Of a DNA stretch of 64,000 bases, positions 10,213 through 20,233 are shown in pieces; position 1 is the first letter of the stretch; every line of letters starts with the position of its first letter. The stretch is from positions 3,033,501 through 3,097,500 of the forward strand of contig NC_083396.1 in assembly GCF_030864355.1 (NCBI RefSeq), read 5' to 3'. Source of the stretch: Cutaneotrichosporon cavernicola (taxonomy: Eukaryota; Basidiomycota; Tremellomycetes; Trichosporonales; Trichosporonaceae). The notes beneath the pieces are model-generated. The model ran no database searches. It was not told where the DNA came from and worked only from the letters and a program-made list of their open reading frames with translations. The translations under genes and the position numbers were made by a program.

Positions 10213-11523
10213 CTAGACGTTGGTGACGGTCAAGTCGCGGTGGACTGCGCCAGAGTTGACGCTTCCGACGCTCTGTTGGCGCTCGAGAGACGCGGCTGGA
10301 GGCGCCTCGTCAAATTCGTTGTAGTTGTATGCTGCGTCGTCCGGGTAGTTGTAGTAAGACATCCGGTACTGGTCCTCCTGGTGCTCCGGGACAGTGGGGA
10401 GCGTCTCATCGTGGCCTGCGTAGACGTGGGCCACGTCGTACTGTGGGTCTCCGTACGAGTGGTGGTAGTCTGCACCTCCGCGCGAAAAGTCAGGGGCGCC
10501 GTTCCCATTCGGGTCCACATAGTACTGCCCATTGGGAGGGTAGGTGGTCCCTGCATTGTGGTAGTTGGTGTCACCGGGCAGGTTGCTAACGTCAACCAGG
10601 TTGGCAGCGTACGGGTCGTAGCCACCCGCGGCCTCGTAGTCGTAGCCTCTCGTCGACTGCGGTGTCGAGTTCTCAAAGTCATGGCTTGTGTTGGACGCAT
10701 AGTACGCGCCGTACTGAGTCATGGCTGGCGAGTGGTCGTCGTCGTCATCAAAGCGCGGTTGCTGAGCAGCAGCGGCGGCCACAGCAGCAGCAGCCACATC
10801 CCGGTCGAGACGCTGGCGACGACGGCGGCGGAGCGTGAAGAACGTGAAGGCGCCAATGCCCGCTGCAACCACGAGACCAACGACCACAAACACGCCGGCG
10901 ACAGCTCCAGTGTTCTGGAAAAAGTCACTGCCGCCTCCTCGTGATGAGCTCCCATTGATGCTGGCCGTGTTGTGCACAATCGCCGTGACGGTGTATACGC
11001 GGCCAGACGCATCCGTCTTGAGGATCCCCGTCGTCAAAACTGAAGGTGCAGTGGTGATAGTATTGCCATTTGCATCCGTGGTCGTGATGAGCACGCCCGA
11101 GGTCAGTTGCGTGGTGCCCCCTGGGAGGATCAGGGAGGGCAGAACCGTGGGTCTGTTGGACGACGCTGGAGGGGGAGCGACGGTTGACGAGGGGTTGGGG
11201 GCTGGGTTTGAGGGAGTGGGGTTTGTAGAGGAGGTGTCGACCGTGGGGGGGGACGATGTTGGATCGCTACTTGGTGGGGGTGGGTTTGAGGTGGAAGGCG
11301 GGTCTGGAGGGTTAGAGCTGGGAGGGGGCTCGGATGTAGGCGGGTTGGAAGTGGGCGGCTGGGAAGGTTCCGGCGATGTAGTCGTGGGCTCGGGTGGGTT
11401 CGAGGTGGGTGGTTCAGAGGTCGGCTCCTGGGAAGTGGGCTGAGAGGGCTCGACGGATGGCGAGGATGGCTCGGGAGCTGGGTTTGAGACAATATCCGTT
11501 GGTGGAACAGCAGAGATTGACAT
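10213..11523 (-). CDS. Ser/Pro/Thr-rich single-pass membrane protein, possible cell-wall sensor
   Basis: 436 aa from the chosen ATG. Residues 1 to about 125 are almost only P, S, T, E and N. A folded-looking stretch follows (TTDANGNTITT, ASGRVYTVTAIVHN). One transmembrane helix lies at about 203-227 (AVAGVFVVVGLVVAAGIGAF) and is followed by a stop-transfer RRRRRQR. The roughly 200-residue tail is rich in Tyr, Asp and Asn. This is the layout of fungal Mid2/WSC-type wall-stress sensors, but I recognise no diagnostic domain. No signal peptide is visible at this start. The frame stays open upstream to 11832, but that extension is of low-complexity, UTR-like composition, so I used the ATG in the CTCGCCATG context. 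Confidence 0.6.
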   Translation of the reverse strand: MSISAVPPTDIVSNPAPEPSSPSVEPSQPTSQEPTSEPPTSNPPEPTTTSPEPSQPPTSNPPTSEPPPSSNPPDPPSTSNPPPPSSDPTSSPPTVDTSSTNPTPSNPAPNPSSTVAPPPASSNRPTVLPSLILPGGTTQLTSGVLITTTDANGNTITTAPSVLTTGILKTDASGRVYTVTAIVHNTASINGSSSRGGGSDFFQNTGAVAGVFVVVGLVVAAGIGAFTFFTLRRRRRQRLDRDVAAAAVAAAAAQQPRFDDDDDHSPAMTQYGAYYASNTSHDFENSTPQSTRGYDYEAAGGYDPYAANLVDVSNLPGDTNYHNAGTTYPPNGQYYVDPNGNGAPDFSRGGADYHHSYGDPQYDVAHVYAGHDETLPTVPEHQEDQYRMSYYNYPDDAAYNYNEFDEAPPAASLERQQSVGSVNSGAVHRDLTVTNV

Positions 11524-13053
11524 GGCGAGGATCAAGTGCCGTTTGCGAGTAAGGTTGTGTCGATGATGATGACAGAGGGATAACGAGTAACAATGTAGTT
11601 TGATGGAGTAAAAGGTAAAGATGAAATGAATGTGTGAGTAGTAGAACAGGAGAGTGTGACAATGAGGAAGGAGAGTGCCGTTGAGGGGGGGAAGGGGTGG
11701 TAACGAGGGGGAGAGATTTGAATGCTGTGTGTGTGCGATGTGATCAAAAGAGGGGGATTGAATGCTACCACATGGACATTTCACCCAAAGCGGCAATAGA
11801 GTGCGGGATAACCCGCGACTTGGGATATTCAAAGGGTCTAACCCTCATTTGAACAATTGACACTACCCTCAAATGTAATCCTAATAATCTCATCCCCATC
11901 TTCAACCTTGTCAGCATGCATCAATCACAATCCACACGGATCACAATCGCAGATCCGTGTGGAGCGTGTGTGGCATGATCGCGCGACAATGCGACGCGAA
12001 GCGCGAGTCGCGAATTTATCAAGTGGCGTAGGGCGGCACAACGGCACATGCCTTGACTACCGGGAGCTTGTTCTGTTCCGTCCAGGGCAACGGCAAAGCA
12101 ACCCAGACCCGACCTTGTCCGCAACTCAATCAAGTTCTCGGGCCACTCATTGATGCTTGAATCCAGAAGCAACTCACAGCTCATGTTTGGTTCCTAGTGA
12201 CGAGCGAGTGTGGGTGGGAGAGGGAGAGGGAGAGGGAGAGGGAGAGGGAGAGGGAGAGGGAGAGGGAGAGGGAGAGGGAGAGGGAGAGGGGGAGTGGGGA
12301 GTGGGGGGTTTACAAGTTGGATAATGGGTAGCCAAGTGGCGAACAGGCGTGGTAGCCGTACGGTGAGTGGCGAGGGTTTACTCAGCTACCAGCGATCAAC
12401 GATCACGTTCAAGGGGATTTCGGGGCGAGTCTGAGAGTGAGAGTCTGAAAACACGATTTGAGAAGAGAATGAGATGGAGATGGAGATGACAAATGGAGCT
12501 GTATGCATGAATTGTGGGCTGTGAGCTGTGAGCTGTTGAGCGCTGAGCTGCTGGGTGGTTGGTTATGGGCTGTGCTGATGGAGGTCTGTGACAGTTTGTT
12601 GGTATGGTTCATGGTCTGTTGGGACCGTGACCCGATACTTTGGGCCTGAAAGTCGCCAACATGCCAAGACAAGGCATTCGTGTGGTATGCCCAGAGAGCT
12701 GCAAGCTCAAGGGCTGCAGAACACGACCAAGGGCCAAGGGAAAACCTCACGCCAGGGTCAGACCTCACTGCAGCCCAGTTGACCAGTTAGTTATGACTCG
12801 GCAATGGATCCTGAACAACCCCTTTGCTTTCCTGATAGACTTGGGTCCGGGCTCGACCGATTGAGGGCTACATCAGGGATCCCATATCCTACCTTCCGGA
12901 TTACCCGGCACCGAACCCCAAATCTCCATAGTAGCAAGTCAGTCGGTGATATATCTACTTCCGAAAGTGGCACTTGGGTTATTTGGTTCACTCCATTACC
13001 AGCTCATGAGAGCAATACCATTTTCTATCTGTACATGCTCACCAAACACACTC
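11524..13053. other. Intergenic region with GA-rich microsatellite
   Basis: This lies between the membrane protein start and the 3' end of the carbonic anhydrase gene. It contains the GGGAGA microsatellite at 12216-12290 and short GAGCTGTG/GAGCTGCT repeats near 12520-12560. No gene is supported. Confidence 0.5.
12216..12290. repeat. (GGGAGA)n microsatellite
   Basis: About twelve near-perfect GGGAGA hexamers in a row. Translation in one frame gives a Gly-Arg repeat, which is a by-product of the repeat and not evidence of a gene. Confidence 0.9.
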
Positions 13054-14405
13054 CTAGAAGAGTCGAGGACCCATCCGCGAGCCACCGGGCTTGGCCCCAG
13101 GCGGCCCCTGCGATACACCAAGGTCGCGCACAGTTCCCTGCCATCAGACTACCGAGAAATTGCAACTCACATTTTCAAGCTGGTACACCCAGCCATGCAC
13201 GGTCACGCCATATTCGGCACGGCGCTTCCAGTCGTCCTGCACAACCTGACTGGCGAGGAGATTGCGCACCTGCTGCTGCACGTTCTCCTCGACCAGCAGG
13301 TCGAGCGAAGGAGGCCCGTCCTCGGTTGCCATGGCGCGCGCGAGGACCGTCAAGGGCTTGAGGTAGCGCTGGATCGCCTGGGTTTCGGGAACCGGGGGGA
13401 GATTTGACGCACGCAGCGCAGTCTGGCAACCGACACAGTTCGAGTGGCCCTGGGGTTAGTGGGTGTGGGGGTAGGGGTGGGGGTAGGGAGGTGGGTGGGT
13501 GTGCGATGGTTGGGGCGACGCGATTATTCGTCAAGCCAAGCGCCTCGAGCACGCCAAGACAAGCGACTCGAGCACGCCAAGCAACTTGAGGGCGCCACAT
13601 CACGCTCTTGCGCGCGCCAATGCCACAGGCTACTCACCGCCACGATGATGTGCTTGACCTTGAAGTTGATCAGGGCGATCATGAGGACGGCGTTGAGCGA
13701 GTCATCTGAGGGAGAGTACAGGCTGGGCCGTTAGTCTTTCGTCATCGAAACGACACTGAAGCGATCGCGGACATCATGATGGCGATCACCAAGTTGGCGA
13801 TCAACCTGAAATCAATGGGTTGCTGGTTGGTAGCTTGCGCGCGCAACATCATCACAATGCTGCGGTAGATGTAACCAACCTCACTCTGGCACTACCAGCT
13901 GCCCTCTGAACACCGCGGCCCGACGCCTGCTCTCCCTCAACTCCAACTCACTTTGCAATACCGCGGTGCACAAAGATATCGCCTGGCTGCGACCCCATGA
14001 TAGTAGTCTCGGGCACACGCGCATCCGAGCCTCCTTGTCAGCTCACTCTTCCCTGAATCCGCAACCGGTACAGACTCACAGCCGATCCAAAGAATCTCGG
14101 GCCGCTGGCCAGGATAGTGACGGGGAAAAAAGCTGGTGTAAGTCTTGGTCAACTCGTCAAGCGCCGTCATACCCTGGGTCGGCCGAGCCCACACGTTTCG
14201 CCCAGCGCTGGTTGCGGAGCATGAGCTCTTTCTGTTGTCAGCTCCTGCCAAAGGAGAAAGGAGGACGCACAAGCTCGGGGTACAAGTCGGAACCGTGTTT
14301 CTCAGTTGCGCTCTTGGGGAGGTTCCGGTCGTCGGGGCGGGACGAGGCGCTGATGCCTGAGCTGGCAGATTGTTGGGGCAGCTCGCGGCGGAACGGGAGG
14401 GGCAT
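13054..14405 (-). CDS. Beta-class carbonic anhydrase
   Basis: Interconverts CO2 and bicarbonate. Seven exons (minus strand): 14405-14271, 14231-14173, 14132-14080, 14030-13952, 13722-13638, 13449-13171, 13137-13054; 257 aa. The zinc motifs are complete: WIGCSDARVP (Cys83, Asp85, Arg87) and AGHSNC (His139, Cys142), with the family's 56-residue spacing. Other family blocks are RNQRWAKRV, QPGDIFVHRGIAN, KVKHIIV, YGVTVHGWVY and a C-terminal GTVRDLGVSQG. Donors are GTGAGT, GTGCGT or GTATG, with CTGAC/CTAAC branch sites. An optional in-frame 54-nt segment (13806-13859) inside the 229-nt intron has splice-like borders but breaks the canonical spacing, so I left it out. No targeting peptide is obvious, which suggests a cytosolic enzyme. 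Confidence 0.88.
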
Positions 14406-15208
14406 GGTGGGTGGGTGGGTGGTCGTGGTCGAGAGGGAGAAGGGAACGGAAGAGACCAAGCGAGTACACGAGACTGAGACTGAAGCGAGACTGAACGAGA
14501 CCAAGGGAGACGAGACGGAGATAGGGGAAGACAAAAGTCTAGAGCAGAGGTAGAGCAGATGTTAAGAGGGTGGGTGAGAGTAGTGCTGCCAAGTGGGCGA
14601 GCGCACGGTGTCACCAAAGCTCAAGCTCAAGCTAAAGCCCAAAGCCGCCAGCAACGCCCTCATGCCACCTCAGGTGTGCGATCAAGCCTCCCCCGGATAT
14701 CTCCCCGGGGGGATGGGGGAATGGTGAGTGTACAGTTTGAAGAGACGGTCCAAGTGTTGCTGGTAGCGGGCTAGCGGGCTACCTAGCTCGACGCACGGAT
14801 CATCTTCCCTGATGCTCGGACTGGAGTTGAGAGGGAATCACCACGACAAAAGTTCAAGCTGCGCACGGTCCTCCAAGGGAAGTTTAGGATAACAAGGGCC
14901 CTTTGAGCCTTGGGGCGTTTCTCGCTTGAAACTTGGCAAGATGTGCCTCATCGCATGGTAGTAACTGACCGAGCCGAGCGACAACGGCAAGCGAACGACG
15001 CGTGTCGTGTACGGGGCGCTGGAAATGGTGATAGAGGCAGAGTTGATGACTTGTGAATCATTGTTGATAGCCAACTGTAGGGGGAATCCCGGAATGGGTC
15101 GAGCGGAAGCAACGAATCCGGCTCATGGCTCGCGCTCGGGCCGGACTGACCTCTTTGAAGGTCAAAAGCCTCCACTGCCTCCACTTCACAATCGTCGAGA
15201 TCGCCACC
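14406..15208. other. Divergent promoter region
   Basis: About 800 bases between carbonic anhydrase (minus) and the GNAT gene (plus). GAGAC/GACTGA-rich leader sequence lies next to the carbonic anhydrase start. No other gene is visible. Confidence 0.45.
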
Positions 15209-15969
15209 ATGCCCGTCAGCTCCGTCAGCGTACACGTCGTCCAGAGCCCCGAAGACTTGGCCGCGTGCCACAAGATCCGCGTAGATGGTGAGTGCTACCG
15301 AGCTCCTAGTCAAGTTGACACCGGCACCATTCCGGCATCACATCACACATTCCTTACGCACACTGACCCCAGTCTTCGCCCACGAACAGGTACGGTTTCG
15401 CGTGATAGCGTGATAGCGTGCTCTCCTGCTCTCGCACTCGCACTGACGCCAGGGTTTCCCCCTCGACACCGAGTTTGACGAGTGTGTTTGCCTGGTTTCT
15501 TAGGCTTGAGGCTTGGCTGATGCAGCTACGACCACACGGGCGACTGCGTCCACTTTCTCGCAAAGGTTGACGCAACACCCGCAGGCACAGTGCGCCTCGT
15601 CCCCTCCAAGGGCAAGTTGACCCGCTTGGCCGTGCTGGCGTCGTATCGGTCTACTGGGGCCGGGCGGGCGCTCGTGCATGCCATGGAAGAGTGGCTCATG
15701 AGTGAGGCCCGCGCTGGGCGTCTTCAGCATCTCGTCAAAGAGGGCCGCGCGGGTAAGGCCGTGCATGTCAAGATCCACTCGCAGGTATGTTGATGATGAG
15801 GATGAGGCGGAGATGAGAGTGCTGAGACAACTCGGAATGCTCGGCGCTGCGCTCATGGCAGATCCCCGTTATCAAGTTCTACGCAAAGCTCGGATACTTG
15901 GAGGAAGGGCCGCGCTTTGACGAAGAGGGCGAGCCGCACCAGCTCATGGTGCGCGACATTGAGATCTAG
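15209..15969 (+). CDS. GNAT-family N-acetyltransferase
   Basis: Predicted acetyl-CoA-dependent acyltransferase of unknown substrate, 163 aa. Five exons: 15209-15287, 15373-15389, 15453-15481, 15526-15784, 15862-15969; the second and third are only 17 and 29 nt. Joining them gives CHKIRVDVFAHEQGFPLDTE and FDDYDHTGDCVHFLAK in one frame. The acetyl-CoA loop is RSTGAGRAL after the strand KLTRLAVLASY, and the C-terminal IPVIKFYAKLGYLEEGPRF is the usual GNAT end. The start was chosen for its GCCACCATGC context; an in-frame ATG lies at 15125. The 3' end lies in a short degenerate triplication (15948-16019). Confidence 0.85.
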
Positions 15970-16019
15970 CGACGGTGCGCGACATTGAGATCGAGATGGT
16001 GTGCGACATTCAGATCTAG
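15948..16019 (+). repeat. Degenerate triplication of a gene's 3' end
   Basis: Three imperfect copies of a GGTGCGCGACATTGAGATC unit start at 15948, 15974 and 15998. The first encodes the last residues and stop of the GNAT gene; the other two lie in the 3' UTR. Confidence 0.75.
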
Positions 16020-17385
16020 AGCACGACCATGAACCATGAACCATGCACGTGTCCACTGCCACGAACATACACATAGACATGTACATCCATTGCTGCCACA
16101 CACCCACGCCTAATTGAGAGTAGAACAACACAAGATGACATAGAGGGAGATAGACTACAAAACGTCGCGGTGGGAGATCAGCCCCGAAAGATGGTTAATT
16201 TTCGACAGCATTGCCGAAGCTAGCCGTGTTTCCAACAAAGTTGGTCTTTGCATCATGAAGGAGTGCAAGCACTCCCCTCCCCCGCGACGGGGCGGCGACA
16301 ACGCCAGAGACACCGGATGTGTGACAGTCAACACCGAGCCTCTAGCTCGATGTCCACCATCATCATCGATTGAAAACCCATCACAGCTTAAAGTCAGCGG
16401 CGTCCTCGCGCGTAGGGATAGAGATCAGAAAACGATGAATCACCAACTCCGCCTCCCCGCCCCGGTTTGTACAGTGGGGCGTTGCGCAAGCGCAGGACTT
16501 GGATTTCTGTCCGCCCATCGAAAGTTTTCATCCGTGTGTGGGGGATGGACTCACCATAATAAGATATCAGCCCCGGAAGAAGATTGACGATCTGCAACTA
16601 GCTGTGGCTGTCTGTCAGTTTGATTCAAAGCAATAAAAAGCTCAAGGTGCGCTCAGCCAAGGCTGAAAGTGTCTCGTCAATCGCGGCAGAGCCGGTTACG
16701 AATGAGGTAAAGTATGGTTGTGGTTGTTCGTCACAGCGCACGTTGACTACTCACTCAGAATGTTTCCGATATCGGCGCCGTCAGTTGGATCGACATGTTA
16801 GTATCTGCCGTTAGCGTCACTCGCAGACGGAAGAAAAAGAGGGCGTCAGGTCATGTGTAGAGAGTCCGCACGCAGACCGGTCCTACCCGGCGCCACGGCT
16901 AACCTCGAGAGGTTCCACCGCTTAGGAGTTGGATTGTAGTGTTCATCAAGCAGGAAGAGTGTGGACGACTTACTGTGAGCAGGAATATGGATGGAGTGGG
17001 GAGAAAGTCAAGACATGGTGGAAGACATGCGCGTTGAGATGAGAGTGAATGTCAAAGTTGGAGATGCTGTTGAGCAAAATGTAGGACCCAGAGGATGGGA
17101 GAGCCACGTGTTATATGACGTGGGGAAAAGAGGTGGTCGAATGATACGAATGCTTCCGTCGTGCTTGGTGTCGTGCATTCACGAAGACGTCACCTTGAAC
17201 TTTGAATTAGCCGGCCGCCCTAGTATCAATGGCTAATTCTCTACTATTAAGGAGAATTAGGAGAAAGACACGCAACAACTCCTCGGTTTCTGTCTCAACT
17301 CAAACTCAACTACACTCTCGAACCACTCGTCCGCTTCTTGTCCATCACAGTAACCCTCACAATCCTTACCGAGGCCATCGCCACC
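15970..17385. other. Region without an assignable gene; splice-like signals on the minus strand
   Basis: No open frame over about 110 codons looks like a protein. On the minus strand, strong donor/acceptor pairs frame short open stretches (acceptor near 16598, donor near 16560, acceptor near 16509; also an acceptor-donor pair around 16760-16810), but I could not join them into one convincing frame. The right end is the C/T-rich leader of the CDP-diacylglycerol synthase gene. Confidence 0.35.
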
Positions 17386-19525
17386 ATGTCCTCATTCTCC
17401 CAACGTAACATGTTCGACGTGCTTGACGTGCACCAGCACGTCGAGGATGAAGAGTCGGACCTTGAAGAGTGCGTCCGCTTCTGACTAATCTGACAGAAGA
17501 CCCGAGCCTGAGCCGTCCGCGGTGACACCCAGTGCACCCACCGCGCCGCTCACCAAATCTGCCAAGAAACGCGCTCGCGCTAGGGCTGCTGCGGCTGCCA
17601 AGGCGAACGGGGCGAACGGCAAGAGCGCCGACGCTCAGGAGCCTCCAGCCGCCTCAACGGCGAAGCAGGTGTCGGAGCCCAAGCCCGAGCCCGAGGTCGC
17701 ACAGCCTGCACCGCAGGTATCCCAACCCCCATTCTCCACTCCCGCCCCCGCCCCGGCTGCGCCACCGGCCGCTACCACGGTCGCCAAGCAGCCGCGCGAG
17801 GCTTCGCCGCCCACGTCGCCGACGTTCGCCCCGTCGCTCCCCGAGTCTCTTCCTCATCCTGTCAGGGATGCATCCCCCGCGAACCGCAAGCGCAAGGCGC
17901 CTGCGGACTTTACACCCGCTGGCCCCGGAGCCGCGTTCACGCCGACCTCGCCGTCCAAGAACAGCGTCAAGTTTGAGGACCCGGTCCCCGGGGTCCCCAA
18001 GAACTATGTCAAGTTTGAGGACGGCGTACTCGCTGGCGAGGGCCGCGACGGCGAGACAACGATCCCCCGTGCCCCCCAGCCGGTGCAGGCTCCGCCGCCC
18101 AAGAAGAACCAGAACGCCATCGAGCGGACGGTGTGGACGCTCATCATGATCTTCGGCTTCATTAGTGGGTTCAACGCCGGGCGCTCGGCTGGCTTTGGCA
18201 GCGGAGTGCTGGACCCGCCTGCTTTGTTCGTCACTGACCCCAGCTCTCCTCTTAATGGGTCACCCATGCATGATCATCCTCGTCATGGTCTGCCAGGCGA
18301 TCGTGTACAAGGAGATTTCTGCGCTCTTTGATCTGCGTGACCGTGCGTTGTCTGCCACCGAATCCGCTGACACTCAGAGGGCTCCAAGTCTCTCAAGCAA
18401 GTCGGCGACTGGAGCAAGTCGCTCAACTGGTACTTCTTTGTCGTCACCAACTACTTCCTCTACGGCGAAAGCATCATCTACTACTTCAAGCACATTGTGT
18501 TTGTTGACGCGTACTTTGTGCCCTTTGCCAAGAACCACCGCTTCATCAGCTTCATGCTGTACATCTTAGGTGAGTACGCCAGCGGTGTAGTGTCGCCGCC
18601 GGTCTTCGGTCGCGGTTCTCCTCGCACAAGCCCCTTTGAGCCTTCCGCTCTTGGCACTGACTAACCCCAGGCTTCGTCGCGTTCGTCGCCAACCTCCAGC
18701 GCCAGTACCTGCGCCAGCAGTTCGCCCTGTTCTGCTGGGTGCACATCACGCTCCTTCTCATTGTCGTGTCGTCGCACTTTATCGTCAACAACATTCTCGA
18801 GGGTATGATCTGGTTCTTCGTACCAGCCTCGCTCGTCATCTGCAACGACATCTTCGCCTATATCTGTGGCAAGTTGTTCGGCCGCACGCCGCTCATCAAG
18901 CTGTCTCCCAAGAAGACGGTCGAGGGCTTTGTCGGCGCGTTCATCTGCACCCTCATCTTCGGCATCGGGTGGGGCACCTTCTTCCAGCAGTTCAACTACT
19001 TCATCTGCCCGGCCAAGGACCTCAGTGTCACCATCTTCTCCGACATCCAGTGCAAGCCCAACCCTGTCTTCCTCTGGAAGGAGTTTGAGTGGACTGGCGC
19101 CGTGCGCACCATCCTGACTGCCATTGTGAGTTTCCATCCGCCGCTCCTGCTGACCGCAGCTCGGACACGCGCCAGCCCCGGTCTGGTACAAGCCGTACCA
19201 GCTGCACGTGATCGCAATGGCCACCTTCGCCTCGCTCGTCGCGCCCTTTGGTGGCTTCTTCGCGTCGGGCTTCAAGCGCGCGTTCAACATCAAGGACTTT
19301 GGCCACTCGATTCCCGGTCACGGCGGCATGACCGACCGCATGGACTGTCAGTTCATGATGGGCATCTTTGCCTACGTGTACTACTCGTCTCTCATCCGCG
19401 TCCAGAACGTGACCGTCGGTGGCATCCTGCAGACCGTTGTCGTTTCGCTCACCACCACCGAGCAGCTCGAGCTCCTCGACGACCTCAAGCGCTACCTTTC
19501 GGGGCAGGGCGTTGCCGGTCTCTAA
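17386..19525 (+). CDS. CDS1: Phosphatidate cytidylyltransferase (CDP-diacylglycerol synthase)
   Basis: Converts phosphatidate and CTP to CDP-diacylglycerol, the precursor of phosphatidylinositol, phosphatidylserine and cardiolipin, in the ER membrane. Six exons: 17386-17468, 17497-18164, 18244-18336, 18378-18569, 18671-19125, 19160-19525; 618 aa. The family signature is intact near the C-terminus (SGFKRAFNIKDFGHSIPGHG, then MTDRMD), and several hydrophobic helices precede it. Catalytic-domain blocks such as NDIFAYICGKLFGRTPLI and SPKKTVEGFVGA are clear. The first 245 or so residues are a disordered Ala/Pro/Lys-rich extension, longer than in budding yeast. The first intron is only 28 nt. Confidence 0.93.
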
Positions 19526-20043
19526 GACGAAAAGGTGGATGCACGTCCGCTGTGAATACCCTAGATAGAAACGCCCGCGCTCGCATCAGGTAATGTCATG
19601 CATGATCTATCTCTGTCTGCGGCGGGGTGCTGGTAGGTGGATGCCTGAGTCTACCAGAACTCGACCTCCCTTCCCGCTGCATCTCACCTGCCCTGAAACA
19701 AGTTTCTAACATGTAACCCGGCCTGGTTTCGGCATCTCTCATCCGTCATATGCGTTTTCGGGGATAGTGTTGTAGACGGTGACTCGATTGTAGACGGCTC
19801 CCGGTGGCCAGAACATTCGAGGTTCACGTTATCTGTGATTAAGATTCAGTTTCCGTCAGCCACGCACAAGAATCCGGTACCCGGGTATCCAGATCTCCAG
19901 CAGGCTGCAGGGAAGAATTCACTTCGAGCTGTGGCTGCCACACTGGTGCTAGCCGGGGAAACGCGCTGTGCATTCATCCAAGACATCCGCGCCGTGAGAT
20001 GTGTCCACCAAGGCAGGCGACATCGTAACATAGTGAAAAACAG
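19526..20043. other. Intergenic region
   Basis: 3' flank of the CDP-diacylglycerol synthase gene leading to the tRNA-derived repeat array. No gene seen. Confidence 0.45.
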
Positions 20044-20153
20044 TCTCTGATCTTATAGCGGCTAGTATGGGAAAAACAGCCTCTGATCGTATAGTGGCTA
20101 GTACGGGAAAAACAGTCTCTGATCGTCTAGTGGCTAGTACAGGAAAAAAACAG
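20044..20153 (+). repeat. Three tandem copies of the tRNA-Asp 5' half
   Basis: Units starting at 20044, 20080 and 20116 each hold about the first 26 nt of the tRNA-Asp gene (5' acceptor strand and D-arm/A-box, TATAGTGGCTAGTA in the consensus) followed by an A-rich spacer with AAAAACAG. Spacing is 36, 36 and 38 nt; the fourth unit is the 5' end of the real gene at 20154. None has a T-arm/B-box, so they are partial copies, not tRNAs. Confidence 0.85.
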
Positions 20154-20233
20154 TCTCTGATCGTATAGTGGCTAGTATGCTCGCTTGTCATGAATGACCG
20201 CGGGAGACCGGAGTTCAATTCTCCGTCAGAGAG
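20154..20233 (+). tRNA. tRNA-Asp (GTC) with a short intron
   Basis: The acceptor TCTCTGA/TCAGAGA, anticodon stem CTCGC/GCGGG, and T-arm CGGAG/CTCCG around TTCAATT all pair. The anticodon GTC is at 20187-20189. The loop has 8 extra bases at about 20191-20198, at the usual intron position after base 37. The discriminator is G. Three 5'-half copies precede it. Confidence 0.9.

Noticed and set aside
11524..11832. N-terminal extension of the membrane protein by 103 residues
   Set aside because: His/Ser/Leu-rich translation of a C/T-rich leader, with no signal peptide and no conserved look; treated as 5' UTR.
12210..12434. Gly-Arg repeat protein
   Set aside because: Product of translating the GGGAGA microsatellite; no flanking protein-like sequence.
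13806..13859. Constitutive exon of carbonic anhydrase
   Set aside because: Including it moves His139/Cys142 18 residues away from the canonical 56-residue spacing; skipping gives a clean GIAN-LYSPSDD join. Kept only as a possible cassette.
20044..20153. Three additional tRNA-Asp genes
   Set aside because: Only the 5' half is present in each copy; no anticodon arm, T-arm or 3' acceptor strand.
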